Shown here one piece after another: positions 24,405 through 38,457 of a stretch of DNA of 64,000 nucleotides; position 1 is the stretch's first letter, and each line of letters starts with the position of its first letter. The translations under genes and the position numbers were made by a program. Source of the stretch: Plantago ovata (lineage: Eukaryota > Streptophyta > Magnoliopsida > Lamiales > Plantaginaceae); NCBI GenBank assembly GCA_028274465.1, contig CM051456.1, positions 120,110,880 through 120,174,879 on the forward strand, read 5' to 3'. The notes beneath the pieces are model-generated. The model was not told the origin of the DNA. It saw only the letters and a list, made by a program, of their open reading frames with translations, and made no database searches.

Positions 24405-24659
24405 CTCTTTTTGTCCCGCTACAAATTATCCACTTTGATTTTTTTCGATCAACGGATTTCAACTTTAACTCTCGATTATTCTTAAACTATAATAATAAAA
24501 TATTAACAAAATTATATTATAAAACCTTAGGTTCTATATTTTCATAATATAAGTTCGTTAAATATTTTACAATTATAGTTTAAGAGTAATTGGGAGTCAA
24601 ATTTAAAAGTTGTTTACCGCAAAAATCAAAATGGATAAATTTTGATGAGACGGAGGGGG
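24405..24659. mobile_element. Stowaway-like MITE
   Basis: The ends CTCTTTTTGTCCC and GAGACGGAGGGGG are flanked by TA (24403-24404 and 24660-24661). The interior is a foldback with TTAAACTATAAT and its complement. Confidence 0.8.
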
Positions 24660-25041
24660 TATTAGTTGACAATATATAACTCATATCGTATCGAGATATT
24701 TGGAAAAAAAACAGAAATTCTTGTATATCTCGTTAAAGGAAAAATGAATTTTAATATTTATTTTTTAACTCATAAAATTTTGTTTTTGGTTTTCTCTAAA
24801 GATAATGGGTTAATTAGGCTTTGTTATTTACGTCTGAAAACTCATTATTTCATTTCAATTATGTTCAAATTTATTAAATTCATTTCAGTTCTATTTAGAC
24901 TTGATTAGTTGTAATTTGTATTACAAATAAATTCAGTTATGTTCTGTTCAGTTTAGTTCAGATTCATTCAGTTCAGTTCAGTTCAATTTTGTACAATTTA
25001 ACTTTGTTATGTTCATACGAAAATAACCGTTTATTATAAAT

Positions 25042-25877
25042 AAGGGGAATTTACAAATACCATCCCTGCTAGATGTCGAGTTTTCATTTAGGTCCCTCTT
25101 AGATAAAGAATTACATTGAGGTCCAAAATCACATTTTATTTTTGATATTCCAAATATGCCATTATTCAATAAATGCTTCCCAAACAAGGCCTTATGAAGT
25201 TTTATTTAACAAAAATTAGTTTACACTAATTTGTGGGTTTATATAATTTTCTCTATTAGTATAATTAATTTTGGGAGGTATATGATAATATGTCTATATT
25301 CAATTCTGTTAATATAAAATATACTTAATTTTGCAATAATAATTTAGATAATGTAGATTATTTAGTTAATAATTAATTTTGACAACTGTAATTCCTGATA
25401 TTATACTAATGTATGTTAATCATTTTAAATTAATTAGACTTATTAACAACTCCTTAGCTATCAAGTAAGAGGAAGGAGAGAAAAAAGGAGCTTCGTACGG
25501 GAGCTGTTGAGCTCCAAATCGGAGATTTTAAAGCTCCGATCTGAAGTCTTACAACTCTGTTACGGAGTTGTACAGCTCCAAAATTGGAGCTTTACAACTC
25601 AGATTGGAGCTCTATTTATTTTTAATTTTATATATATATATTTTTTAATTAGTTTTATTTTTAAAAAAAATTAATTAGTTTTATTTTTTTTTAATTTTTT
25701 AAAATATAACTTGAGGTTGCTACCAAAATCTGATAATTTGAAAGGGATATAAGAGACATTTTCAACCAGTCGTGGGTTTAGAAATACACGTTTAGGTACT
25801 TAATGTAATTGTTACTCTAACAGTGACCTAGATGTAATAAAACTATATAAGAGGGGTAATATATGAAATTTACCCTA
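25042..25877. mobile_element. Unclassified terminal-inverted-repeat element
   Basis: The left end AAGGGGAATTTACAAATACC and the right end GGTAATATATGAAATTTACCCT are imperfect inverted repeats. The interior contains a cluster of GGAGCT/AGCTCC palindromes at 25498-25612. It has no coding capacity. Confidence 0.5.
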
Positions 25878-26379
25878 TAAATACTGGTGGATAAGTTTGG
25901 TCCGATCGAAATGAATCTCATCCGGTGTCAGTGATGATAGATTATCGGTGGAAATAGCAATTCTTCATGCCAATTTCGTCATTCTTTTATTTACCTTCAC
26001 CTACGACCGTACCATTATATATTTACATATATAATTCGAGAAGCTCGTGCTTGCTGTTTTTGTAGGAGTAGGTGGTAAAGTAAAGACCAAAGAGTATGCA
26101 GTGGAACTTTCATGGAATTAATATTGGAAATTCGAAAGATATGGAGCCATTTTCTTTCTTGGCATTACTCGTGAACTAATAGGATGTTAGGATGGTAGAT
26201 TGCTTGAACTTGTATTTTGTTGTTTTGATTTCGGTTTGATTGTCAAGAGTATATGGGTCAACTTTCATTTTCGTGATTGACCCATGAACTAAAGTAAAAA
26301 ATCATTTTTCATATCTATCTAAGTCCCGTAGACTTTACTAAGAATTGGTGGTACAACTTGTAAACTTTCCAGATCTTGA

Positions 26380-26605
26380 CCTCTTGCTAGTAGGATGGAC
26401 ATACTAGACGAGGGGGATGAGGGTCAAGTAGAGTTACGGTCATAACGATTATGGAGTTTGATCTTGTATAATACTTCATCTTTACTTGCTAGGTTGTTTT
26501 GGGTTTTGAGATTTTTCTCGATCGGTGTGCATCCATTATGCACTTTGTTGTATAAACTCTTTGATGGTGATTAGTAATATTTTAGCCGTTTCAAAATTAA
26601 TAAAT
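26380..26605 (+). mobile_element. 3' end of the hairpin retroposon family
   Basis: CTTGACCTCTTGCTAGTAGGATGGACATACTA...GTGCATCCATTATGCAC...TTTTAGCCGTTTCAAAA aligns with 52820-53045. The hairpin is at 26527-26543. Confidence 0.7.
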
Positions 26606-26685
26606 AAATACCGTGAACTAATAAAAATCATATATTATCTCACTCATAAATGATTAATTTTGAAATACTCATACGGACTATATAT

Positions 26686-27233
<548 letters not shown>

Positions 27234-27995
27234 CTACACTACAGTGACAGTTTACAATTAATTTCATGGACACAAATTGAATTAGTTAGAATGTGAATTC
27301 GTGGCTTGAACCCATGCGTGTACTCTGGATATAATCATGGATGGTCTAGACTTTCGATGTACTAATGATTAAAATTGATGTCACTAAAACCTCTTATATA
27401 TAGTTGAAAGGATGATCAGTGATGCCCATACTGTGTTGAACAGTATGCATAGATGGGTTAAGTAAGTAAACCGCCCTATGATAAAATGAATGAGCTATCA
27501 TTGTGTTAAATTTCATGGGATGTGAGCAAATGAAATTTAAAATGTGTTGAGTTCGAGTAAATAATGCCCACCAAATTATAGACCATAATGGCAACTAAAC
27601 CTTAAGAGTATATTGCACCAATCAATCAACACACACAGAGCAAGAAACAAAGCACAGAGAACAGAACAAGAACGAACACAAAGAGCTAACATGGTTCAAT
27701 TGTAAATAACCTAACAACTTTCTTATTACCACAATTTGAATTAAGTATCTAACATGATCTACGAAATGAAACCAGAGTTTCTTAAGCTAGAAATTATAAT
27801 ATCATACAATTGTCTATATATACTAAAGGTATACGAGAAACTAGAGAGATCATCTTTTGATGATGTCTAATCAGTAATCAATACAGTTTCCGTCCCTATA
27901 TATAGCTAGCAATATTGCAGCTAATATGAGGAGCATTAAAATTGTTGTTCTAATTAACAACAATTCTAAGACTAGTACAATAAAGAAAGGGGGTT

Positions 27996-29003
<1,008 letters not shown>

Positions 29004-29532
29004 TTGCCTAAAGAGATAATCTGGCGTGGGCGAATTAATCAATTAATCAAGTGGATCACTAGCTACTGTTATTAGTTCAAGAACCTAATATAGTAATATC
29101 TTATAATTATATATATCGCGAATGGTGATCATCCATCTGTTATTAGTTCAAGACTTCAAGTCATCTACGTACTCAGCTGAAGTATCTAGCTAACTTGTTT
29201 CAGTTCTACTACATATCATATAAATCGCGGCTTAATTAATATTCAAAACATAAATTGCAAGGGAAATCAAAGTCGAGGAATCCATCATAAATTCCAAAAT
29301 ACTTCATGTGTTTCTGTTTCGAAATACTTTTGAAAAATATTTTTATCTTAATTTTACGGAAATTTGGGGAAAAAAAAACAAGTTGATTTTAATAAAAGAA
29401 TTTAGTATTTGAAAATCAGTTTAAAATTATAAAATTAGAAAATATAGTGTTTGCTAAATTTAATTAAAATACTTATTTTTAGTTGAGAAATAAAAACTAA
29501 TAGATTGAAGCAATTAAAAACAATCATTTACG

Positions 29533-30111
29533 TGCTATGTTTCGAAATTCAGGGTCGGACTGCCGATCCCACCGGTTGAAAAAACCGGTGGTTGAACCGG
29601 TAAAACAAAAATACTCCGGGTCAACCTAAACAAAACAAAAACTTTCCACTCCAAATGCTTCATGTTAAGATGAAAGATTAGACACTTTTTTCCTTCCTAA
29701 AGTTGTTTTTGGATTTTTTTTAACTGATTTGTAATGTTCTATACTATGTCATTTTATATGATTGACTTTAGACATAATTAATTATGAATGAACTTTTAAA
29801 TTAGTGGTTAAAAAGATTGTTTTGAATTATTTATTACGTAATAGTGGTGCATTAATAAATTTTGAGATGTGTAAAATATATCCTATCTATAGTTTTTTTT
29901 ACAAAATCTCATATATATTGTATTTTTAATATTCTTGAAATATTATGTATATATTATTATTATTATTATTTTTTTTTTTTTGAAACGGATAAATTTTTAT
30001 TATTATGATAAGATCAAAGTTGACTCCGAGTTGATCTGCAGTTAAACCGGTTGAACCTCTTACAGAGGGGTGTACGGCTCGACCTCCGGGTCCGGGTTTC
30101 AAAGCATAGTT
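29533..30111. mobile_element. TIR element with a nested retroposon tail
   Basis: The ends CTATGTTTCGAAATTCAGGGTCGGAC and GGGTCCGGGTTTCAAAGCATAG are imperfect inverted repeats, with ACCGGTTGAACC blocks inside each end. A minus-strand poly(A)/GAAACGG tail (29967-30010) of the hairpin family is inserted within it. Confidence 0.55.
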
Positions 30112-30654
30112 TACGTGATTCCTTGCTTTTGGCGATTAACTACTTTTTTTTATTTAGAGAAGTAAATGAAAGCACTAAAAATTTATTTTTATTATTGAAA
30201 ATTAAATTGCAGCAACGTTAAACTATTTTATTTGCATGAATTCATGAGAAAATCTTCTTTTACACTTAGTATAAATTGGTTTCGTCTAGGTTATATAAGC
30301 GACCAATTAGCTAGGTCATTTAAGCATCCACCGAATCAGTATTACACTCATATGAATGTAAAATAAATTTTATGAGATTGGAATTATAAGGTGGTTTAAT
30401 TAGTCATATTTGAACTTATAAAGTATAAAGTAGTTGAGAAGTAGTATATAAGTAGGATAGGTTAATTAGTTTTTTACATGATAAAAAATAAAAATTGTTG
30501 CTATAAATCTTTGCTTTGCTCGATGAGACTCACTGTTACCAATTATGGTAAGGTGTAAGAGCCCATACTCCATGCTCTTAATTACATCTATCATCGAAGG
30601 AACGAACCTTAACTATTATCTTAAAGGAAGCAAGTACGTAGAATATTTTTTTTT

Positions 30655-32222
30655 TTTTGATAGAAGTGATATGTTATCTTGTTAAAATAATGTGAGAAAA
30701 TACAAAAAATATAATTTGAATAATATAGAAAATACAAATGAAAACAAAAGGATAAAACTGTCTCTGAACAGCTCCAAAGCGGGCCGCTTGGATGGGTGAA
30801 GCGGGCTGCTTCAAACTCGACCAGGTTCCGGTTTTGGTGCAAGCGGGCTGCTTGGCTCTGAGAAAGCGGGTCACTTCTGTCCTGTGCAAGTTCTGTTATT
30901 CTTATTCTTTTGACTTAGACATGTAGAAACAAAGTGTGGATCGAAAAAGTTTCCTTAGAGTAAAATACGCCCTCTCCTATGAAGCACGGAACCTTCAAAT
31001 CACTCGACGTTTCCTTAGGAAACGTTTCCTCTGCGTTTCTTTGCCGGAAACTTATGGATTAACTTTTTGGTCTTTTAATAATTTCTTTTTATTTAATTAG
31101 TTTTGTTCTAATGTGTTATATGTTGTCCAATGTATGTGAGTAAGTGAATTTTGTTAATTACTCATACACCGCCTTATAAATACGTATGTTATACCTATTT
31201 CAACTTCTTTTGTTGTTTGTTGTTTGATTTGACTAATTTATTTATTCAAATATCTATTTATTTAGTTATTTAGTATTCAAGCATTCATTATAAGTTTATA
31301 AATATTACTTTACATATTAACTATATATTTAAATATATAAAAATTAAACGTTTCCTAGACGTTACTTTTTTGAACTTTGACGTTTCCACGTATCCGTTCC
31401 GTTTGCGTGTTTCCTAGGCCCTCTCACCTTAGGTGCTGGAGACGTTGGCGTCTACTTCTAGGATACAACGATTCCCAAGATTACTAGATGCACAAGCTAG
31501 CAATCCACTACGAACAAGAACGAATGCTTAGTTATGCTTTTGTGGGAGAGGATGTGTCTGATAATTTCAGTTGCTTTCAGATCTATATCTTCTTCTAGAG
31601 TTGGAGACTCTACATTATAAGTGAGGGAGGAGTCTTACATAATCAAATATGTAACTCCTATGCAACAAATGCTCAACATTACTCCTAGCAACAAATACTA
31701 TTTGATGACAAAATCAAATAGGAGTTATTTGCTCAATATTTGTAACTCCGTAGCTGTTACAAAGATGGAGCTGGAGCAAAAAGGCTCCTGGAGGTTTGAC
31801 AAGACCGGTGCAAAATGAGACTCTCGCGAACCTGCTTGGTTTGGCTCAATACGGTCCACCTTTTCGTACCTCACACCGTGCACGCACAAAAGTTTACTTC
31901 ATCAAGTACAAATCTGGCCAGGATTTGCACTGCCTTATCAACTTGAACACTGAGTCTAAGATCTAGTATTATAAAGTAGACAGAACTTGTGCGTATTCAC
32001 AATGTGGGACAAAACACTTTCACCTTCCAACTTTGAGCTATTGTTCCTCACTAACCCAAACTCCGTTTAGGGCGTATAATATATCAAATAAAAGCCCTCA
32101 CTCAGTGGCTTACGACTATATATTCAGATTCCTCAATTGTCGAATAATTAGGAAATAATCTCCACGTAAATATGACATCAAAATGCATTATTTACATCAT
32201 TATTTTTTCATATTTCCAACAT
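30655..32222 (-). mobile_element. LTR-like retroelement fragment, copy A
   Basis: On the minus strand the LTR-like part (32222-30925) starts TGTTGGAAATATGAAAAAA and ends TTTGTTTCTACA. It shares long stretches with copy B at 42375-43219 (GCATAACTAAGCATTCGTTC, GACGCCAACGTCTCC). A block of about 450 bp at about 30970-31420, absent from copy B, is a later insertion. Beyond the LTR-like end is a stretch of repeated GCGGGCCGCTT motifs. I found no primer-binding site or polyprotein, so the class is uncertain. Confidence 0.55.
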
Positions 32223-33453
32223 CTCTTAGTTAAATAAATTTTTAATTTTAATTCAGTTTAATTCATATATATGTTGAATTCAAGTATATGGTCTTACTGT
32301 CATGTGACTCGAACACTCTCTCTGTTATTTTAGATTCTTACATTAAATTGATTTTTGAATGTTTTTCTTAGAATATGTGCATAATGTGCATGATAGTTTT
32401 GGTGGTAGAACTTATAATGAATAAAGCGTTGAGATGAAATTTTATTTAAGAAAAAAATGCGTAAAAAATGTAGAGTATTGTTGGGATTTAATCCTGCTTA
32501 GTTCTTGGGCTAAATTCGACAAGTTCGTTAGTTAACTCGTGGTTTAGAGAATATTTTAATATTTTCTAGTATTTGTTATTCAGGTTGAATTTAGATTCTG
32601 TACGGATAGTGTTGAAATTGAATAAGTTCTCTAGTCTTTATCCAATTAAACATAATTCCATTTTTAGGCATTGAATATCAAGTGCCAACATGTCTCTTAT
32701 TGGTCGTTACCAGTATTTCCTATTGGTCAAGTCGTATCATCAGTCTTCTACTTTAACCAGGTATGATCTTCTCTACTAAATAACTCTAACCAGAGTCGTA
32801 AGAATTCACAAGTTGATGAATTGATTTATTTTTATGTCAAATTTCTCTCTCGCTCGCAAGATATGTCTGGTTTTGCGTGATTTATCTCTCTCCCTCTCTC
32901 TCTCCATGAATTTATATTTTTTCGCGCCAATCAGATAGTTTAGTTCGTGAAAGATCTAACAACTACTATCAAAACATATTCAAAATGAATGTGAAAAGAA
33001 TTTTTAAGAACTAAGCAATGTCCATATATAATCAAAATAGACTTAGTGTTACATTCAAAATAAATATTTCTACGTTCTAGGATGCTCGAGCTAGCCACTA
33101 AGTATAGTTTAGAACATAATGTTGTTTAAAAATTAAAAATATTGCTGTATAATTGTATATGATTTGCGAAAGATCATCGAGGTTGGTAGGTAGATTTGAT
33201 TAGAAACGGCTTACTACCTCGTGTATCATGGGCTCACTTGTCACCTTGGCTGGCCAGGCCTACTGATTCGAGAGCAGCTTACCGCTCTTGCGTGTTTCTC
33301 ACCTACAACAATTAACTCAGCTCAACAAACAATATATAACAAGATACACACTTCACCCGTCCTGCTATATCACTAACATGCACCAATATTTTCTTAAACT
33401 TTGTCAAAGGAAGCTCTTGAGAGAATAGACGAGTACATAAATAGAAATTACTC

Positions 33454-33681
33454 TTTTTTTTTTTTTTTTTTGAAACGGCTAAAATTTTCATTTATAACAC
33501 ACAAACATAAGAAATGCTCCAGAAAGATTACATCCATAACCGAAAAAAAACTACAACTAAAATGAAACAAAAAATCAAACAAGAAAGAGATAAAACAAAA
33601 CAACAACTCCAAGACCTCCAGTAAGGTCACTTGGCCGCCAACAATCAACCACAAGGGAGTTAAACATGAGTAGTCACCGCC
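33454..33681 (-). mobile_element. Short retroposon with poly(A) tail and 11-bp target duplication
   Basis: It is flanked by AGAAATTACTC at 33443-33453 and 33682-33692. On the minus strand it ends TTTTAGCCGTTTC followed by poly(A), with hairpin GAGCATTTCTTATGTTT just before. The open frame inside is not a gene. Confidence 0.8.
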
Positions 33682-34103
33682 AGAAATTACTCATTTGTGT
33701 TTTACATGGTTTATGTACGTACACCATTTGTATCCGTTTCTTTTAAAAATTTCCTGCAAACTTATATTTACCTTACTAAATCAAAACGCATATAATATAA
33801 ATCCAAAAAAATTAATAATAATAAATTATTAAGAACATGAATGTAGTAGTAGTTGGTAACGGTACACCACCATTTCTAGAAAGTTTCTACCATCTTCTTT
33901 TCTTGGAAGGATTTGAAAAAGGTGTACTATATGTCTATATCTGTCAATGCATTCTACAGTAATATTTACTCCAGTTTAACTTTCTCATGTCTTTTTTCAG
34001 ACCAAAAACCATATGATTAGTATAACCTCCATGTGTAATTAGAAATAATGATGGGAATTAACAAAGCAATGCGCTAGTTAAACAACTTTACTAATGCCAT
34101 TTC

Positions 34104-34226
34104 TTTTTTTTTTTTTTTCCTAAACCATAAATATTACAACTACTCCTATACTCCGCTGGGATCCACCACTGCACATCTCCTTCACCATCCCAAGTTGCTT
34201 CCACAGGACCACCTTATAACTCCCAT
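34104..34226 (-). mobile_element. 123-bp SINE-like retroposon with perfect 17-bp target duplication
   Basis: TTTACTAATGCCATTTC flanks it at 34087-34103 and 34227-34243. Read on the minus strand the body starts GGGAGTTATAAGGTGGTCC and ends in poly(A). It differs from the hairpin family, and I recognise no A or B box. Confidence 0.8.
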
Positions 34227-34779
34227 TTTACTAATGCCATTTCGAAGGTACTAATTAACAATATGTTAAATTAAAAAACATGCAAGAACACAAAATCTCT
34301 CCTAAATGTCAAAAGCCACTCGAAAAAACAAAGAAGAAAAAACATGAAAAATTATTTGTTTAGTAAAATTACATATAGATCAATATTAATACGTAATCAA
34401 ACTTGAAAGTGGTTAATTTATACAAATTAAATCAAATGTAACAATTGTATTTGTTGGACGGATGGAGTGTGTGTATGGAAGTTAAACAGAAAACTTAATT
34501 CTTAAATGAAGATCGAGTGCAATAATACATTGAGCTAAACATGAGCTATACCAAGAGAATGAATTTTGTGTTAAAAGAACATGTTTGCAAACTATTAGTA
34601 TGGCTGTAACATCACTCTTGCCGAGTCGAACCGAGCCCAGGTAAAACTAACTCGACTCGCATTATAACACTAATTATATTATGGAAATTAATTAAGCTAG
34701 TTAGCATGATGAAAACTATAGTGTATCTCAGAATGCCATTCTGTCCAACTAGTACATGAAGTATACTAGACTCAATCTC

Positions 34780-35075
34780 AATGTGTTTCCTTTTCGATCG
34801 TCCTATTTCAACAAGATTTGGAGCAACATTTTGAGTGCTTTTGTGTCTTGGGATCGCTTCGTGGTGCCTCTGGATGGCTAGTATCTCCTTGGTTGTGAAG
34901 TCTCCTGGGTATCTCCATAGTAACTTTCGGTGTGCATCATAGTTCCGTTAAGTGCATGGAGGTGTATGTTTTTTTCTTTTTTTCTTTATTCTGTTCCGAG
35001 CATTACTTATGCTCCTCCTTTCTTGATGAATTGAATGAGAAATAAATTTTACCCGTTTTAAAAGAAAAAAACAAA
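34780..35075 (+). mobile_element. 3' end of the hairpin retroposon family
   Basis: It contains hairpin GAGCATTACTTATGCTC at 34998-35014, then AATAAATTTTACCCGTTTTAAAAG and an A-rich tail. The 5' boundary is unclear. Confidence 0.6.
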
Positions 35076-35505
35076 GAACAAGTACATGCTCAGAAATAGG
35101 CTCGCAAAGGTGCACGCTACAATTGTTAATTTTTCAGGAAAATAACGCAAGATATTTGCAAAACATTACTAGGAGATTATTTTGATTATCAATTGTAGAT
35201 TTTTTTATTTTTTTTTATTTTTTTAGAATCAGGATTATCAATTATAGATATAGATATTATTAATCGACAAAGTGCTTTGCATGGGCCATGGAATATCAAT
35301 AAATTGCTTATCTAAGCAGGTTATACAGTTTAAAACATAATAAAACAACATTAATTACGTACCTGATCATCATCATTAATATATTCAGGGCGCCCATATA
35401 TTCATGATCATTGACCAGTCACCAGATTCATGACGTGGATCGGTCTAAAATTAAGCTGTGGACATGAGAGTCGATTCGCCATATATCATGATCTTCAGAA
35501 TGAAA

Positions 35506-36405
35506 GCTGTTGATTTCCATGCAAACTCTTGGCAAATCAGCAGTCCATTGCCCCTTATATCTTAGCTTAGTTGTCTGTTCGACCTTAATCATATCGAGCA
35601 ACAATGTTTCCATACATCGGAACCCTCAAACGTAACTACCACGCGACTACATTATATTGATTCTAGGTACCAAGTTTAAAATTCGCTAAGAGTATGATCA
35701 TATAGTATTGTAGAATTAATATGAAAAGGTATAGAATTCATTCACACTTAAAAGATGAAATGGAATTCTATCAGATCAGATCATTTGTCGCACGCCCAGC
35801 CCATACCGAGGTTTGAATCCGTGCCCAAAAACAAAATTTAAGAAATATATATATATACTATTATTACAATTACTCTTTCAAGATAAAATTCTACTACGTA
35901 CTTAGCCCTAAATTAAACAGATTACATTAAAAAATGCCCTGCAGCTGCTAACATGATCCAACCTAGTACTATCTTGAGATTTGAAACACATACTACGTAC
36001 AGTATATAGGTTCTTAATTTCTCAACTGGTCTTAATTAGTTATAACTTAATGATCAAAACACATGATATATAAAACTCGATCAAGACTCATGATAATTAA
36101 GTTGATTGTAATTAACCCTTGATTTTAAAATGATGATTACCAATTATGGAACAAAAACATGTAGTAGCTAGCTAGTTTAACATGACTCAACATATATATA
36201 GAAACCTTACCTACTCTAAAAAACAAAAAGGCTATCATCAATATAATTAAGAAACAAACAAAATTAAAGAAGATTAGTAATCAGCTACTACTAGCTAGGA
36301 GGGTAGGGTTTAGTATAGGTTTAAGGTCGAACAGACAACGAAGCAAAGATTTATCACAGCCAGACTCCTCACTTGACAAGAATCGCAAGGAAACCACTCA
36401 CCCTT
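35506..36405 (-). ncRNA. MIR858: Putative MIR858 locus 2 (long-loop hairpin)
   Basis: Inverted arms lie at 35506-35590 and 36319-36405. The minus-strand 5' arm contains TTCGTTGTCTGTTCGACCTT, identical to locus 1. The 3' arm (35566-35587) is complementary apart from about one base within the miRNA, so the duplex here is much better than in locus 1. Pairing continues outward for tens of bases. The loop is about 730 nt. A TATA box (minus strand CTATAAAAA, 36776-36786) lies about 440 bp upstream. miR858 represses R2R3-MYB activators of flavonol and phenylpropanoid genes. This is the better candidate of the two for a working gene. Confidence 0.78.
36322..36343 (-). ncRNA. miR858: miR858-like mature sequence, locus 2
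   Basis: The minus strand reads CTTCGTTGTCTGTTCGACC then TTA, the same as at 17627-17648. Confidence 0.8.
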
Positions 36406-36775
36406 AATTCCGATCCATCCATCGAGTTCCAACCCAAACATGTACCGCGAGCTGATAACAACTTCATCCATAGAAAAACCTTAATCGGTAAACGTATCGA
36501 TCAGATAAAATTACTGTATGGAAATCTGAAGAGAAAAAAAAACTGTGTCTCTGATGAAAATTGATGAAACATTAGGAAGCTAGGGATAATTAGGAGGAGA
36601 AAATGATATGTATGGTACAACAAGAAATCACCAAGTTTGATATAGAAATGAGTGATGGGTAAGCAAGCAGGTATAGTTGGTTTAGTGATTGAATCAGATT
36701 GATTATGTTGGAGTACTTACTGCAGCAGATATGAATAATTGTATGATATAATGACCAGAGGCAGCTGATGATGAT

Positions 36776-36786
36776 TTTTATAGATG
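36776..36786 (-). promoter_or_regulatory. TATA box of putative MIR858 locus 2
   Basis: CTATAAAAATC on the minus strand, upstream of the miRNA arm at a spacing similar to that in locus 1. Confidence 0.45.
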
Positions 36787-37675
36787 GAAAGGAACGTTTG
36801 GTTCGTGTGAGAGAGTGTATGAAATTAAATTAGTAATGCTATTCTTTTGGTGAATAAATATTATAATAATTATTAATACCGTACTACTACTACTAGGAAA
36901 TAGTAGCCACACGTGCCAATGGGGCTAGAAGCTAATACCGTTAGTTTGACTGACTGGTGAGATTGATGAAACCGAATGAAACGGCCGAACCTTTGTCAAA
37001 GGGTTTTCAGCACCTTGTTAATTAAAACAGGTCGACCAACCCCCATTCGACACTCATGCATGTACCTCTCTAATTTCAATTTCTTACCACATCAAATACT
37101 ACTATTATCATTATCATTGGCACGGAACTTTAGAATATCTAGCCTTTTTTATTTTATTATTACTATTAATTTATTAAATTGTGAATATTTCCAATTCTTT
37201 ACGCCTATCTTAGCTGAATAATCGACAAAATTCATGTCCCGTCTATTTCTGGAAATCTTGTAGGCCATCCTATAGACGCCGCCCTCAAACAATTAAGAAG
37301 AGGAAGATAACATAATTTCTTGGATCGATCGATCAGTGAATTCAATTCACAGTCTACTACTCTTGTACTAGTAGTAGTTAGTTAGGTTGGGCACTTACAT
37401 ATCATACACAAATTGTTGTCAGACCTAAAATATATACAGAAAAAAGAAATATAAAACTTCTTCGAGATAAAAGAAACAACATTGTTTTGTACTCCATATA
37501 TCATGCACGCACGATTCACCAGGAATAACCTTCAAGGTTAATAATAAATGAAGAGGCGTGGATCCATTAATTGAGTGTAGTAACTTTCACTCATTAGATG
37601 TTCCATTAATGTTTCATTAATTTTCACTTCTACACACACACGCACTAGTATGTTAAAGTGAGTTGGTGCTAGTAT

Positions 37676-38450
37676 TTTTTGAAACGGCTAAAAATTTATT
37701 AATAATACCACAAGTATAAGAAATACTCGTGATAAAACACCCAAAGATTGAGTGCAACATCTAAACCGGATCAAATAAAATAAATTACATAACCGCCCGA
37801 AGGCCATCTATCAAGGCACAAAAAATCAACATTAGGCCAACAACAATCCAAGCCAACGCGGTGCAATGAAGTGAACCCACAGTGAGTCCAACAAGGATGA
37901 CTTCCAGGGCCTCACAATGAAAGAGTGCAGATCTCCAGGGAATTAAGACCAACAAACACCAAGAAGAAGGAGCACGTCGAACCAAAGCAACCGAGAAAAA
38001 TCAAGACATAGAGCAAGTAGTTTAAAATAATTTCCCTATACTCCAAATAAAGACGATTTCCTTATCGTTATGGACAATATAGTCTATTCCTCACTCTATC
38101 AAATGACCTCCTTACGTCAAAGTCGGGACTCGAGGATATGACAAGCATTCTAAAATAATTTACCTATACTTTCATCTAACGACGGTTTCTGTATCGTGGT
38201 GGAAATTATAGTCTATTCCTTGCCATACCCTCGAAATCTACTCAAACCGATCCGTAAAAACTCATGTGGTCACGCTCCTACACCCTATGTCGGAAAGTGT
38301 ACTTAAAACGAGCAACTTTAAGATAGGAACATCCGAAACTTCATCAAACGCCAAGGTCCATCCTTGTTAATGCGGGATGAGTACGACTTAATTAACCCTA
38401 TCCCTCCTCTTAAGTACACACAACCAACAAGTGGCAAGAAATTTAAGGCC
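37676..38450 (-). mobile_element. Longer member of the hairpin retroposon family
   Basis: On the minus strand it ends TTTAGCCGTTTC plus a short A tail, with hairpin GAGTATTTCTTATACTT at 37712-37728. Its 5' part (CATCCCGCATTAACAAGGATGGACCTTGGCGTTTGATG region, 38335-38380) matches 52270-52312. The CACTA element adjoins its far end. Confidence 0.65.
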
Positions 38451-38457
38451 ACACCAA

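Noticed and set aside
35800..35830. tRNA or SINE B-box (GGTTTGAATCC)
   Set aside because: An isolated motif with no A-box at the right distance.
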